From: Alphaproteobacteria bacterium
GTDB taxonomy: Bacteria; Pseudomonadota; Alphaproteobacteria; Caulobacterales; Aquidulcibacteraceae
DNA: 64,000 nucleotides
Assembly (NCBI GenBank): GCA_018969015.1
Contig: JAGWZE010000016.1
Location: 1 to 64,000 of the forward strand
Direction of reading: 5' to 3'
Positions 53,010-62,836 of the stretch are shown in pieces (position 1 is the stretch's first letter; each line of letters starts with the position of its first letter). The notes below the pieces were generated by a model that saw only the letters and a list, made by a program, of their open reading frames with translations, had not been told where the DNA came from and did not search any database. Made by a program: the position numbers and the translations under genes.

Positions 53010-53621
53010 ATGGCTAAAGCTGCACGGGCGAAAGCCGCATCGGGCAAAGGCGCCTCGGGCAAGGGCGCATCCGCCACGGCCGCGCCGGCGCCGCGCCCGC
53101 GCGGCTCGATCTGGCCGATGGCGGCGCTCGCGATCGTCGCAGCGCTCGCGTTTGCGCCCGCCTATGTCCGCGCCGCCCAGACGCTCGCCGCGCTCGAAGC
53201 GCGCGACGAAGCTGCGATCGCGCAGCATGTCGATTTTCCCGCCTTGCGCGCGGATCTCGAAAAGGACCTCTCCGCCGCGCTCGACGCGCACTATGACGAC
53301 GCCGGCGCCGACGATCAGGCCAAGGCGCTCGCCGCGATGATCGTGTCTCCCTTTCTCGACGCCATCGTCGAAAAGATCGCCTCGCCCGCGGGCCTCGCCG
53401 CCGCCGCTGACGCCGCGCTGGGCGATCGCCCGCCGCAAGGGTTCGGCGCCATGCTCGGTCTCGCCGTCGGAAAAGGCGGCTTCACCGGCCTGTCCAGCTT
53501 CGAGGTGAAACTCGGAGGCGGCGCGGACAAGAAGCCGACCGTGCTCGTGTTCGCGCGCCGCGCCGGTCTCGATTGGCGCCTCGCCGGTGTCGACCTGCCG
53601 CCCGACGCCTTGCGGCCCTGA
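53010..53621 (+). CDS. DUF2939-family membrane-anchored protein
   Basis: 203 residues. A Lys/Ala/Ser/Gly-rich leader (1-32) precedes one membrane helix (about 33-55, IWPMAALAIVAALAFAPAYV). The body shows LEARDEAAIAQHVDFPALRADLEKDL, the DUF2939 opening, and a strand-rich end with LDWRLAGVDLP. Function unknown; the N-terminal lysines suggest an inside-in orientation with a periplasmic domain. It lies 27 bp before the P1 peptidase on the same strand. Confidence 0.75.
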   Translation: MAKAARAKAASGKGASGKGASATAAPAPRPRGSIWPMAALAIVAALAFAPAYVRAAQTLAALEARDEAAIAQHVDFPALRADLEKDLSAALDAHYDDAGADDQAKALAAMIVSPFLDAIVEKIASPAGLAAAADAALGDRPPQGFGAMLGLAVGKGGFTGLSSFEVKLGGGADKKPTVLVFARRAGLDWRLAGVDLPPDALRP

Positions 53622-53648
53622 TCCGCCGCCGCAGAGGAGCTTCCCGCC

Positions 53649-54680
53649 ATGACCCGTCCCGGCGCCCGCAACGCACTCACCGATGTGCCCGGCCTCTCCG
53701 TCGGCTGCGCCGCCGACGTCGACGCACGCACCGGCGTCACCGTCATCCTGCCCGAACGGCCCGCGGTCTGCGCCGTCGACGTGCGCGGCGGCGGGCCCGG
53801 CACGCGCGAGACCGATGCGCTCGCCGCGGAAAACCTGGTCGATGCGGTGGACGCCGTCGTCCTTTCGGGAGGCTCCGTGTACGGATTGGGGGCGGCCGAC
53901 GGCGTCGTTGCGGCGCTCGGCGCCGCCGGGCGCGGCTTTGCCTTGACGGAGCGGCCCGGCGTGCCGCGCGCACCCGTGGTGCCGGGCGCGATCCTGTTCG
54001 ACCTCGCCAATGGCGGCGACAAGGGCTGGGGCGCCGAGCCGCCCTATCGCACGCTCGGCGCGCGCGCCGTCGCCGCCGCCGGCGCCGAAGTGCCGCTCGG
54101 CAATGCGGGCGCGGGCTATGGCGCGCTCGCGGGCGCGCTCAAGGGCGGGCAAGGCACGGCGAGCGTCGTCACGCCCGATGGGCTCGTCGTCGCCGCGCTC
54201 GCCTGCGTGAACAGCTACGGCGCCGTCGTGCAGCCGGGCACGCGCGCCTTTTGGGCCTGGCCGGCCGAGATCGACGGCGAGTTCGGCGGCGTGCGCCCGT
54301 GGGACGACGGCCCGCCGCCGCCGGTCGCGCCCGAAGACTGGGGGCTCGCCAAAGCCAACCCCGCGCCGCGCGAGAACACCACGATTGCCGTCGTCGCCAC
54401 CAACGCCGATCTCACCCCCGCCGAAGCGCGGCGCGTGGCGCAGATGGCGTCCGCCGGCTTCGCGCGGGCGATCCGCCCGGTGTTTGCCCCGTTCGACGGC
54501 GACGTCGTCTTCGCCCTCGCCACCGGCGACGCCCCGCTCGGTCCGCCGGGCGCGGGCCGCGCGTTCGGCCTGACACGGGTGGGCGCCCTGGCCGCGGACG
54601 CCCTGGCGCGCGCCATCGCCCGCGGCGTTCATGCGGCCACGTCCCTCGGCGGCGTCCCGGCCTGGCGCGACCTCGCCTGA
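53649..54680 (+). CDS. P1-family (DmpA/S58) aminopeptidase
   Basis: 343 residues. The pattern of the self-processing S58 family is clear: DVPGLSVGC at the start, VDVRGGGPGTRETDAL, LSGGSVYGLGAADGV, and the cleavage site ENTTIAVVATNA. Self-cleavage is predicted between Asn243 and Thr244, freeing Thr244 as N-terminal nucleophile; DmpA itself uses Ser. Members release N-terminal D- or beta-amino acids. No signal peptide, so cytoplasmic. Probably co-transcribed with the DUF2939 gene. Confidence 0.88.
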   Translation: MTRPGARNALTDVPGLSVGCAADVDARTGVTVILPERPAVCAVDVRGGGPGTRETDALAAENLVDAVDAVVLSGGSVYGLGAADGVVAALGAAGRGFALTERPGVPRAPVVPGAILFDLANGGDKGWGAEPPYRTLGARAVAAAGAEVPLGNAGAGYGALAGALKGGQGTASVVTPDGLVVAALACVNSYGAVVQPGTRAFWAWPAEIDGEFGGVRPWDDGPPPPVAPEDWGLAKANPAPRENTTIAVVATNADLTPAEARRVAQMASAGFARAIRPVFAPFDGDVVFALATGDAPLGPPGAGRAFGLTRVGALAADALARAIARGVHAATSLGGVPAWRDLA

Positions 54681-54770
54681 AGGCCTGCCGCGGCGCGCCC
54701 AGGACGGCCCGCCCTGGCCCTGCAAGGGTTGCGTCCGCCGCGCCGACTCGCTAGAACCGCGCCTCCCGAC

Positions 54771-54847
54771 GCGCCCGTAGCTCAGCTGGATAGAGCATCA
54801 GACTACGAATCTGAGGGTCAGGAGTTCGAATCTCTTCGGGCGCGCCA
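54771..54847 (+). tRNA. tRNA-Arg (anticodon ACG)
   Basis: Cloverleaf: acceptor GCGCCCG / CGGGCGC, D stem GCTC / GAGC, anticodon stem TCAGA / TCTGA with loop CTACGAA (anticodon ACG), T arm AGGAG-TTCGAAT-CTCTT, discriminator G and encoded CCA (54845-54847). After A34 deamination by TadA (gene at 6528) it reads CGU, CGC and CGA. A T-run follows directly (54848-54853). Confidence 0.97.
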
Positions 54848-55024
54848 TTTTTTCAATGACTTAGCTCGGCTCGGCTGGTCGAATAAACTGCCCAAAAATT
54901 TCCTGGGTCCCGCTGGGGTCCCGATTGTGGATACCAACGCGCGGTGTTTCGCTGCGGCGCGATGCGAGTCGCTTTTGGGGCGGAATAGTCTCGATCACTG
55001 TGGCGTCGCCCTATCGCTCGGGCG
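54848..55024. other. gap downstream of tRNA-Arg
   Basis: The first bases form a T-run that can end the tRNA transcript. The rest has no ORF I can support, but contains a short direct repeat, CTGGGTCCCGCTGGGGTCCC (about 54902-54921). The stretch is locally less GC-rich than its surroundings, and toxin-antitoxin genes follow, so a decayed integration site beside the tRNA is possible but not shown. Confidence 0.3.
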
Positions 55025-55228
55025 CTAGCCGGACGTAACGCGCTGAGACGGACCGAAACGGTCTCTGGGAGGCGGGCGCGTGTCGGTGGGCGACTCGGCG
55101 TCTTCGCGGGGCAGCTTTTCGAGCGTATCGCGCAGGTCCGCCTCGAGGCTCTTGCCGCGCCGTTCGGCGCGACGCCGCAGCAAGTCTTTGGTCGCTTCGT
55201 CGACATTCCGGATCAGAATGTCGGTCAC
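55025..55228 (-). CDS. FitA-like ribbon-helix-helix antitoxin (solitary)
   Basis: 67 residues from GTG 55228, which gives the standard FitA opening TDILIRNVDEATKDLLRRRAERRGKSLEADLRDTL. A TTG start at 55285 would add a basic tail and overlap parE; it is less likely. The C-terminal tail is Pro/Arg-rich. FitA antitoxins normally pair with a FitB PIN toxin, but none is adjacent: parE is 53 bp upstream and downstream is the tRNA-Arg region. It may be an orphan, or act on or with ParDE. Confidence 0.72.
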   Translation of the reverse strand: MTDILIRNVDEATKDLLRRRAERRGKSLEADLRDTLEKLPREDAESPTDTRPPPRDRFGPSQRVTSG

Positions 55229-55281
55229 GAATAGTCGCCGAAAAAATCTGCGACGCGCTTCCAGGCTCGCACTCGTATCGG

Positions 55282-55623
55282 TCAAGTCTCAGGCGGAACG
55301 TGCCGGGCCAACTCCATGCTGTCGTGGAGAATCCGGACGATCTGGATCGTACGGTCCTGCGCACGATAGAGTGCGAAATGACGCCCGTTCAGGCCGAGCA
55401 TTCGCAGGTGGAGCGTGCACCATCCGGCGCCGATCTCATCTCGCGCGCGATACCCGGCAGGTTGCGGGCCGTTTCTGAAAACGGAGACCAGCGCCTTCAG
55501 GTGCTGCGCGTACACGATCGCCTGATGGGGACCGAAGGTTCTCGCCGTCCATTCGATGATGTTGGCGAAATCCCTTTCGGCCTCGCCGCCCAGGACGACC
55601 GCCCATGGGGCCTGATCAGCCAC
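55282..55623 (-). CDS. parE: ParE/RelE-family toxin
   Basis: 113 residues. RelE-fold features: AERDFANIIEWTARTFGPHQA, the GYRARDEIGAGWCTLHLRM segment, and the C-terminal HFALYRAQDRTIQIVRILHDSMEL, typical of ParE toxins that act on gyrase. It overlaps parD by 8 bp (55616-55623). Toxicity is inferred from the family and the partner. Confidence 0.9.
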   Translation of the reverse strand: MADQAPWAVVLGGEAERDFANIIEWTARTFGPHQAIVYAQHLKALVSVFRNGPQPAGYRARDEIGAGWCTLHLRMLGLNGRHFALYRAQDRTIQIVRILHDSMELARHVPPET

Positions 55624-55906
55624 TCTCGGCGGCCTTGATCGCGCGCAGGGTCAGCCCCTCGAGGTGCGCCGCGAGAGACGACATATCGTCGAAACGTCGC
55701 GTCTCGCCTCGCTCGATAGCCGACATCCCCGTGCGCGCAGCTTCGCGAAGCGCGTCGAGCTTGGCGGCCTCCTCAGCCTCCCTCTGCTCGACCAGGCGCA
55801 ACCCTTCACGGAGCACTTCGCTGGCGTTCTGATAACGCCCCGACGCCACGAGGGTCTCGATCATCGCTTCGTGGCGGTCTGTGAGAACGACATTGCGTGT
55901 CGGCAT
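55616..55906 (-). CDS. parD: ParD-type ribbon-helix-helix antitoxin
   Basis: 96 residues. The RHH domain NVVLTDRHEAMIETLVASGRY with QNASEVLREGLRL is the classical CopG/ParD pattern. The acidic/Ala-rich helix after it (QREAEEAAKLDALREAARTG) binds ParE. Start 55906 has GGAGAC ahead of it; an in-frame extension to 56134 would read through the operator and is rejected. A perfect dyad lies 15 bp upstream. Confidence 0.9.
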   Translation of the reverse strand: MPTRNVVLTDRHEAMIETLVASGRYQNASEVLREGLRLVEQREAEEAAKLDALREAARTGMSAIERGETRRFDDMSSLAAHLEGLTLRAIKAAESG

Positions 55907-55920
55907 GGGATGTCTCCAAG

Positions 55921-55937
55921 TTGGCATATTATGCCAA
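55921..55937. promoter_or_regulatory. parDE operator, perfect 8+1+8 dyad
   Basis: TTGGCATA-t-TATGCCAA is an exact inverted repeat 15 bp before the parD start. On the minus strand it includes CATAAT, a possible -10 box, so ParD bound here would shut its own promoter. The rest of the gap to 56161 has no gene I can support. Confidence 0.75.
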
Positions 55938-56161
55938 TCGCGTCCCCGGTTCAACGGCGCGGAGGCCAGCTCAGCCTGCGCCATGGCCGCGGCGTTCCAG
56001 TCGTCGATGTCGTCCGGAGGAAGGATCGAGACTTCGAGACGATCGGACAAGCGCGCGGCGGGCGCCTTGCCCGGAGCGATCCGGGCGGGGGCGCGGTGGC
56101 GCAGGTGCGCGGTCATGGCGGGGCGGGCCGCCATTCTCCCCCTCTATGTGTCGGGCAGGGC

Positions 56162-56716
56162 CTACGCCAGCACGTCGTCGGTGGTCACGATCGCGGCGAA
56201 TTCCTCGTTGAGGCCGGCGAGCGCGAAATAGTGCATCGCGTGCGCATCGACGGGTTTGCCGTCCGGGCCGCGCGCTTCGAAGGCGGCCGTCGCATCGGCC
56301 ACGACGCGCACGCCAAACCCCAGGTTCGCCGCCATGCGCGTCGAGGTCGAGACGCAATGCGGCGTCGTCAGGCCGACGATCACGAGGTCTGTGACGCCGG
56401 CGGCGCGCAAGAGCGGCTCGAGACCGGTGCCGATGAAGGCGCTGTTGACGTCCTTGGCGATGACCGGCTCGCCCGCCCGAGGCGCTGCAATGGCCTTGAT
56501 CGCATTGCCCGGACTGGAGGGGTGAAGGGGCGAGCGCGGCGTGCGCGAGTCGTGCCTGACGTGGAAGACGAGGCGCCCGGCGGCCCGCCACGCCGCCAGC
56601 AGGCGCGCGATGTTGTCCTCCGCGTCGGGATTGTTGCGCGCGCCCCAATAGGGATCGTCGAAGCCGTCCTGGACGTCGATGATCAACAGGGCCGTCGTTT
56701 CGGGGATGTGCGCCAT
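56162..56716 (-). CDS. isochorismatase-family cysteine hydrolase
   Basis: 184 residues from ATG 56716. Catalytic Asp14 in LLIIDVQDGF, the conserved Lys in IAKDVNSAFIGT, and the nucleophile Cys in GLTTPHCVSTSTRMA. A non-prolyl cis peptide is expected at the VGLTT turn. The family covers nicotinamidases, isochorismatases and related amidases; the specific substrate is unknown. The start beyond it at 56767 would add a basic leader without a ribosome site. Confidence 0.88.
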   Translation of the reverse strand: MAHIPETTALLIIDVQDGFDDPYWGARNNPDAEDNIARLLAAWRAAGRLVFHVRHDSRTPRSPLHPSSPGNAIKAIAAPRAGEPVIAKDVNSAFIGTGLEPLLRAAGVTDLVIVGLTTPHCVSTSTRMAANLGFGVRVVADATAAFEARGPDGKPVDAHAMHYFALAGLNEEFAAIVTTDDVLA

Positions 56717-57017
56717 AGAGTGCCGTTCCTTCGAGACGCGCGGGGCAGCGCCGCGCGCGCGGGCCATGAAGAGCCTGATCGCGGCGTTTCGGCAATCGGC
56801 CGGGGCCGGCAGGCGCTCGCTCCTCGAAGCTCTTGTGCCGTTCGTTCGGCCGGGCCGGGCCTTCGCGGCGCCTGAAATTTACGCCGCGTCCGCACGTCGA
56901 ATGCGCATGCCCGGCGCCGTGCGGCGGTCCGGCGGGACAAAAGCTGTTGAACGAAGTTTACTATGAGGCAGGTGCGATATAGATGCGTCTTCAGCTTGAA
57001 CGTTGTGTGGGGCGCAC

Positions 57018-57194
57018 ATGACTGCCGAAGAGCTTGGCGCTTACTTGTATGATTTACTGTCGGAAGCTAGTCACGTCGTCGAAACGGTCTGGGTCAAGGA
57101 GACGCCGGAAGGGCAGGTCCTCGTCGTCGGAATGCGCAACGGCGCGTTGCATCACGTGACGGTCACCTCGGCGGAGTCCGCGTCGCCCTCCTGA
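57018..57194 (+). CDS. small hypothetical protein
   Basis: 58 residues from ATG 57018. The sequence is well balanced (EELGAYLYDLLSEASHVVETVW, then two beta-like strands GQVLVVGMRNG and HHVTVTS), unlike a chance ORF. No family recognised. It ends 6 bp from the convergent hybrid kinase stop. A hydrophobic helix plus hairpin suggests a small soluble or subunit-like fold. Confidence 0.55.
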   Translation: MTAEELGAYLYDLLSEASHVVETVWVKETPEGQVLVVGMRNGALHHVTVTSAESASPS

Positions 57195-57200
57195 CTGCGT

Positions 57201-59570
57201 TCATCCCGCGATCGCGGCAAGCAGGACGTCCGGCCGAAGCGGCTTGGCGACGACGTCGTCCATGCCCGCGGCGCGGTAGGCGGCGATCTGGTGCGACATG
57301 GCGTTGGCGGTGACGCCGAGGATGCGCACGGGCGTGCGGCCCTCGTCCCGCTCCAGCGCGCGGATGTGCTGCGTGGCGGCGAGGCCGTCGACGACCGGCA
57401 TGGCGACGTCCATCAGGATGAGGTCGTAGGGCGAAGCGCCATGGCGCGTGATCGCCTCTTCGCCATTGACGGCGAAATCGGCCTGGTAGCCGAAGGCGTC
57501 GAGCATCACCTGCATCACGCGGCGATTGGTGGGATTGTCCTCGGCGACGAGGATGCGCAGCGGCGCGTGCGGCTCGGCCATGGGATGCCCCCCGCCAAGC
57601 GGCGCAGCCGGCGGCGCGCTTGTCGCCTCGGCCACGTCGGCGAGCGCACAGGGCACGGTCACCGTGAAGGTCGAGCCGGCGCCGACGGCGCTTTGCAGGT
57701 CGAGATTGCCGCCCATCGTGCGCGCGAGGCCGCGCGCGATCGAAAGGCCAAGGCCCGTGCCGCCGAAGCGGCGCCCGATCGTGGAATCCGCCTGCGTGAA
57801 CTGCTCGAACACCTGGCTGATCTGGTCGGGCGCGATGCCGATGCCGCTGTCGGCGACGACCACCTGGAGCCAGCCCGTCGTGAGCCGCGCCGTCACCACC
57901 ACGCTGCCGCGGTCGGTGAACTTCACGGCGTTCGAGACGAGATTGTTGAGGATCTGGCCGATCCGCAACGGATCGCCGATGCGCGGCTGCTGCGCGTCGC
58001 CCTCGATCGTGAGGTCGAAGGCGAGGCCCTTCTCCTGGCATTTGAGGCTGTAGACGCGCTGGATCTGCGTCAGCAGATCGGCGGGCGCGAATGTCGTCGT
58101 CTCGATCTGGAGGCGGCCGGCTTCGATGCGCGAAAAGTCGAGCACCGCGTTGAGGATGCCCATGAGGTCGGCGCCGGAGGTGCGGATCACGTCGAGGAAC
58201 TCGCGCGCGCGGGGCGTGAGCGGTTCGTGCGCCAGCATCTCGGCCATGCCGATCACGCCGTTCAGGGGCGTGCGGATCTCGTGGCTCATGGTGGCGAGGA
58301 AGGAAGCCTTCGCGCGCGCGCCGGCCTCGGCGCGTTCGACGGCCTCTACGAAGTCCGTTGCATCCCACGTCACGCCCACGAGCGCGAGCGTGTGCGGCTT
58401 GGTGGTGTCGCGCGCCGCACGCGCGATGAGATGGCGCACCGAGCCGTCCTTGCGGAGGATGCGGAAGCGCCGCGCGAGCGTTTCGCCCGTCATCAGCCAG
58501 CTGTCGCGCATCGCGGCGCCGACGCGGTCGTCGGGATGGATGCGCCGCTCCCAATCGGCCATTCGCCCCGAAAAGCTTCCGCGATCGACGCCATGCACGG
58601 CGAGCATCGCGTCATCCCAGGTCAGCACGTCGTCCTGGACGTCGTACTGCCAGAAGCCGATCGAGGCGGCGGCCGTCGCGAGGGAAAGTTGCTGCCCGAG
58701 CGCTTCGCCGGCTTCCTTCGCGAGTTGGAGGTCGCGCTCCCGTGCGCGGCGCTCCGTGATGTCGCGCTCGATGGCGATGAAATTCACCACCTCGCCGGTG
58801 GCGTCGTGCACCGGACGGATGTCGATCTCGATCCAGTAGGGCGCGCCGGCTTTCGTATAGTTCAGTAGCTCGAGCCGGATCGTCTCGCGCGCAGCAATCG
58901 CGGCGGCGATCGCACGCACGGCGGATTTGTCCGTATCCGGACCTTGCAGGAACTCGCCCGGCTTGCGCCCGATCACGTCGGCGAGGGCATAGCCGGAGAT
59001 CGCCTCGAACGAGCGGTTGACCCACTCGATGCGCCCGTAGGCGTCGGTGATGATGACGGCGTCCGAAGCGTGCTGCGCCACCATCGCATGATGCGCGAGC
59101 ACCTTGCGTTCGCGCTCCGTCGAGGCGAGCTGCGCGGCGACGCCGGCCTCCGCGGATTTGCGCTCGGTGATCTCGCGTTGCACGGCGATCCAGTAGTGGA
59201 ACCAGCCGGTCTCGTCGGCGATCGGCTTCAGATCGATCTCGACCCAGAAGGGCGCGCCGTCCTTGCGGTAGTTCAACAGCTCGAAACGGCCCGAGCCCCA
59301 GCGCGTCAGGCAATCGCGGATCTCGGCCTTGGTGCGCGCGCTCGTGCCCGGGCCCTGGAACTTGCGCGGCGTGGCGCCGATGATCTCGTCGCGCGCATAG
59401 CCCGTCATCTGGCAGAGCGCGTCGTTGCACCACACGATGCGCGGGCCCGGATACGTCGACGGCTCCGCCTCGGCGATCACGATCGCATCGCGCGTCAGCG
59501 CGCCAAGCTGGGACAGGACGTCTTCGAGCCGCATGCCTTCGGTCCCGCGAGTCGCGAACGGACCAAGCAT
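57201..59570 (-). CDS. PAS-domain hybrid sensor histidine kinase with receiver
   Basis: 789 residues, no membrane segment, so a cytoplasmic sensor. Three PAS domains: about 28-140 and 165-275 (each with FQGP or FLQGP followed by ELLNY(R/T)K.GAP(F/Y)W, very like LOV) and a PAS_3 type at about 290-410. Then the kinase core with His430 (SHEIRTPLNG), N box and GLGLSIARG, and a C-terminal receiver with Asp721 (LILMDVAMP). The LOV-like repeats lack the photoactive NCRFLQ cysteine. Output after phosphorelay is unknown; no Hpt or regulator is nearby. The start may be residue 13. Confidence 0.92.
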   Translation of the reverse strand: MLGPFATRGTEGMRLEDVLSQLGALTRDAIVIAEAEPSTYPGPRIVWCNDALCQMTGYARDEIIGATPRKFQGPGTSARTKAEIRDCLTRWGSGRFELLNYRKDGAPFWVEIDLKPIADETGWFHYWIAVQREITERKSAEAGVAAQLASTERERKVLAHHAMVAQHASDAVIITDAYGRIEWVNRSFEAISGYALADVIGRKPGEFLQGPDTDKSAVRAIAAAIAARETIRLELLNYTKAGAPYWIEIDIRPVHDATGEVVNFIAIERDITERRARERDLQLAKEAGEALGQQLSLATAAASIGFWQYDVQDDVLTWDDAMLAVHGVDRGSFSGRMADWERRIHPDDRVGAAMRDSWLMTGETLARRFRILRKDGSVRHLIARAARDTTKPHTLALVGVTWDATDFVEAVERAEAGARAKASFLATMSHEIRTPLNGVIGMAEMLAHEPLTPRAREFLDVIRTSGADLMGILNAVLDFSRIEAGRLQIETTTFAPADLLTQIQRVYSLKCQEKGLAFDLTIEGDAQQPRIGDPLRIGQILNNLVSNAVKFTDRGSVVVTARLTTGWLQVVVADSGIGIAPDQISQVFEQFTQADSTIGRRFGGTGLGLSIARGLARTMGGNLDLQSAVGAGSTFTVTVPCALADVAEATSAPPAAPLGGGHPMAEPHAPLRILVAEDNPTNRRVMQVMLDAFGYQADFAVNGEEAITRHGASPYDLILMDVAMPVVDGLAATQHIRALERDEGRTPVRILGVTANAMSHQIAAYRAAGMDDVVAKPLRPDVLLAAIAG

Positions 59571-59724
59571 ACGGACAATCGTGAAAATAAATTCCTAGCA
59601 AAGAGGCTGCATTAACCGCGTGGCGGGCGATATTCGCATTTAATCCGTGAAGTTGACGGCAGGTTTTTGCATTCTTGATGCGATAACTATCCCAAGGCTC
59701 GCCCGCGCTGGCGCTGCCCTGGCC

Positions 59725-60351
59725 TTACGCGCCGCGCTCCAGCACCAGCCGCGCGCCGAAAGCGATGAAGAGCCCGCCCGTGAGCCGGTCCAGCGTCGTG
59801 ATGAACCCCGGCGTCGCCAGGACGGGGCTCAGCCGTGCCGTGAGCGAGATCAGAATGCCGAACCACACGAGCGACAGCGCCGCGTGGATCCCGGCGAGCA
59901 GCAAGGTGAAAGGCATCACCTCGACGCCGGGCGGAACGAACTGCGGCAGCAAGCTCAGGTAGAAAACGCCGACCTTCGGATTGAGCACGTTGGTCCCGAA
60001 GGCGGCCATGAACGACGCATCGACATCCTGGTCGTTTGCCCTGGGTTCGAAGCGCGTGCGCGGCCGCAGAAGCAGCGTCGATCCCAGGAACACGAGATAG
60101 GCGGCGCCCAACCACTTGAGCGCCGTGAACGCCGCTTCGGACGCCGCGATCAGCGCGGTGATCCCCACCGCCGCGCCGATGCCCCAGATCATCAACCCGC
60201 TGCAGACGCCGAGGGCTGCGAAGAGGCCGTTGCGCGGGCCGCCCGTCGCCGCGCTGCGCAGCACGATCGCGGTGTCGGCGCCGGGCGTGATGGTGAGAAG
60301 GCCCGCGGCGGCGGCGAAGCTGAGAAGGGAGACGGCGATCGGAGACAGCAT
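59725..60351 (-). CDS. LysE/RhtB-family exporter
   Basis: 208 residues with six hydrophobic helices. LTITPGADTAIVLRSA near the start is the LysE/RhtB signature with its conserved Pro-Gly, followed by LKWLGAAYLVFLG and a TNVLNPKVGVFYLSLLPQF loop. Members export amino acids (lysine, threonine, homoserine lactones). Substrate not readable. It is downstream of the glutathione-dependent formaldehyde dehydrogenase gene on the same strand with 68 bp between, possibly one transcript. Confidence 0.9.
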   Translation of the reverse strand: MLSPIAVSLLSFAAAAGLLTITPGADTAIVLRSAATGGPRNGLFAALGVCSGLMIWGIGAAVGITALIAASEAAFTALKWLGAAYLVFLGSTLLLRPRTRFEPRANDQDVDASFMAAFGTNVLNPKVGVFYLSLLPQFVPPGVEVMPFTLLLAGIHAALSLVWFGILISLTARLSPVLATPGFITTLDRLTGGLFIAFGARLVLERGA

Positions 60352-60419
60352 GAAGCGAGACCTGAACGTGCGTGCGGCGAACATTGAGCCTGAGGCGCGC
60401 AGCGCGCGCGCCGCCGCGG

Positions 60420-61529
<1,110 letters not shown>

Positions 61530-61562
61530 GGGAGGACTCCTTTGTCCGTGTACGGAACTAGG

Positions 61563-61700
61563 CAAACCCTCCCCCAGCGGGGGAGGGCAGGGAGGGGGAG
61601 AAGCACGCTGCTGCGCGAAGCGTTTGCGCTTATCACACGCGGCCGTCGCGCACGTCTCCCCAACCCTGGCCCCTCCCCGCTGGGGAGGGGAAGGTGGGTG
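61563..61700. repeat. intergenic inverted-repeat element, family E
   Basis: CCCTCCCCCAGCGGGGGAGGG is a hairpin at the left end. CCCTCCCCGCTGGGGAGGGG is its counterpart at the right, with AGGGAGGGGGAG and CTCCCCAACCC as inner arms. It may also end transcription in either direction. Confidence 0.7.
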
Positions 61701-61757
61701 CGGCGCGGGCTTTCGTGGCGGTGGCCAGGAACGTCCGAGTGCGGAAGGCTCAGCTGA

Positions 61758-61872
61758 TCTTCCCCCGCCTGCGGGGGAAGTGGCCCGAAGGGCCGATGGG
61801 GGGCGTGGAGGAAACTCACGACGCCCCCCTCAGGCGCGTCGCGCCAGCTCCCCCGCAGGCGGGGGAGCATGG
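61758..61872. repeat. intergenic palindromic repeat, family B copy 2
   Basis: Same layout as 9589-9708: CTTCCCCC-gcctgc-GGGGGAAG followed by TGGCCCGAAGGGCCGATGGGGGGCGT, a spacer, CGCCCCCCTCAGGCGCG, and a final GCTCCCCC-gcaggc-GGGGGAGC. The two copies are nearly identical in the conserved arms. Together with family E this fills most of the 377-bp gap between frmA and the SDR gene. Confidence 0.85.
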
Positions 61873-61906
61873 GTGCGTGGTCGTCGAGCAATCGTCATCT
61901 CAATAC

Positions 61907-62680
61907 TTACCGTGTCTGCCCGCCGTCCACGGGCACCACCGCCCCGGTGACGAAGCTGGCGAGCGGGGAGAGGAGGAACGCCGCCATCGAGCCGATCTCG
62001 TCGGGGCGGCCGAAGCGCTGCAGCGGCACTTCGCGCTTGATCCAGCGCATCCAGGCGTCGCCGCGCGGGCCCGTCGAGCGCGTCTCCCAATCGCCGCCGG
62101 GAAAGATGATGTTGCCGGGCGCGATCGCGTTCACGCGCACGCCCTTTGGCCCGACGATGCGGGCGAGCTCTTTAGCGAGGTGGTTCATGCCGGCCTTCGC
62201 CGTGCCGTACGTGACCGGCGTGCCGAGCGCGCCGAGCCCCGCGATGGAGCTGATGAAGAGCACCGATCCTTCCTCACGCGGCGTCATCCGCGCCAGCACC
62301 GCACGCGCCAGCCGATAGGCGCTGTCGAGGTTCTGCGAGATGCCGCCGTCCCAGGTCGGGTCGTCGACGTCGAAGCCGGGCGGGCAGGGATGCAGGCCGA
62401 CATTGGCGACGGCCCCCCAGATCGGCCCGAACTCGGCTTCGATGCGCGCGACCATGGCGTCGATCGTCGCGCTGTCGCGCAGATCGCCGGCGGCGGCCCA
62501 CAAGCGATCCGCGCCGTACTGCGCCGCAAGCCGCGCGCGCGTCGCCTCCAGCGCCTCGGCCCCGCGCGCCGCGATGGCGACCTTCGCGCCCTCGGCAAGG
62601 CACGCCTCGACGATGCCGAGCCCGATGCCGCGGCTCGCGCCCGCGACGAACACCACGCGATCCTTCAGGCCGATGTCCAT
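61907..62680 (-). CDS. SDR-family oxidoreductase
   Basis: 257 residues. Cofactor motif [24 protein letters not shown] in place of NNAG, catalytic SSIAG then [18 protein letters not shown], and the closing [12 protein letters not shown]. The change of NNAG to ANVG and the PCPPGF insertion are atypical. Substrate unknown. It starts just before a 156-bp gap to the divergent repeat protein. Confidence 0.85.
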   Translation of the reverse strand: MDIGLKDRVVFVAGASRGIGLGIVEACLAEGAKVAIAARGAEALEATRARLAAQYGADRLWAAAGDLRDSATIDAMVARIEAEFGPIWGAVANVGLHPCPPGFDVDDPTWDGGISQNLDSAYRLARAVLARMTPREEGSVLFISSIAGLGALGTPVTYGTAKAGMNHLAKELARIVGPKGVRVNAIAPGNIIFPGGDWETRSTGPRGDAWMRWIKREVPLQRFGRPDEIGSMAAFLLSPLASFVTGAVVPVDGGQTR

Positions 62681-62836
62681 GGGTGGTGCTTCTCCTGATC
62701 TCGTGACCGTCGGCGTTTCGCCGCGCTCAGGTCGGGCCGTAGCTTAGATCGGGCGGCGACGCCATGTCTTGTCCCGCGCGACGGGCAGACGGTCCAGCAG
62801 CATCATGCTAGTTTGCCGGAGTATGAGGTGCGCATC

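Noticed and set aside
55907-56134. In-frame extension of parD upstream
   Set aside because: It would cross the operator dyad, and the ribosome site supports 55906.
57201-59570. Reading the kinase as a blue-light LOV sensor
   Set aside because: The photoactive Cys in NCRFLQ is missing in both LOV-like domains.
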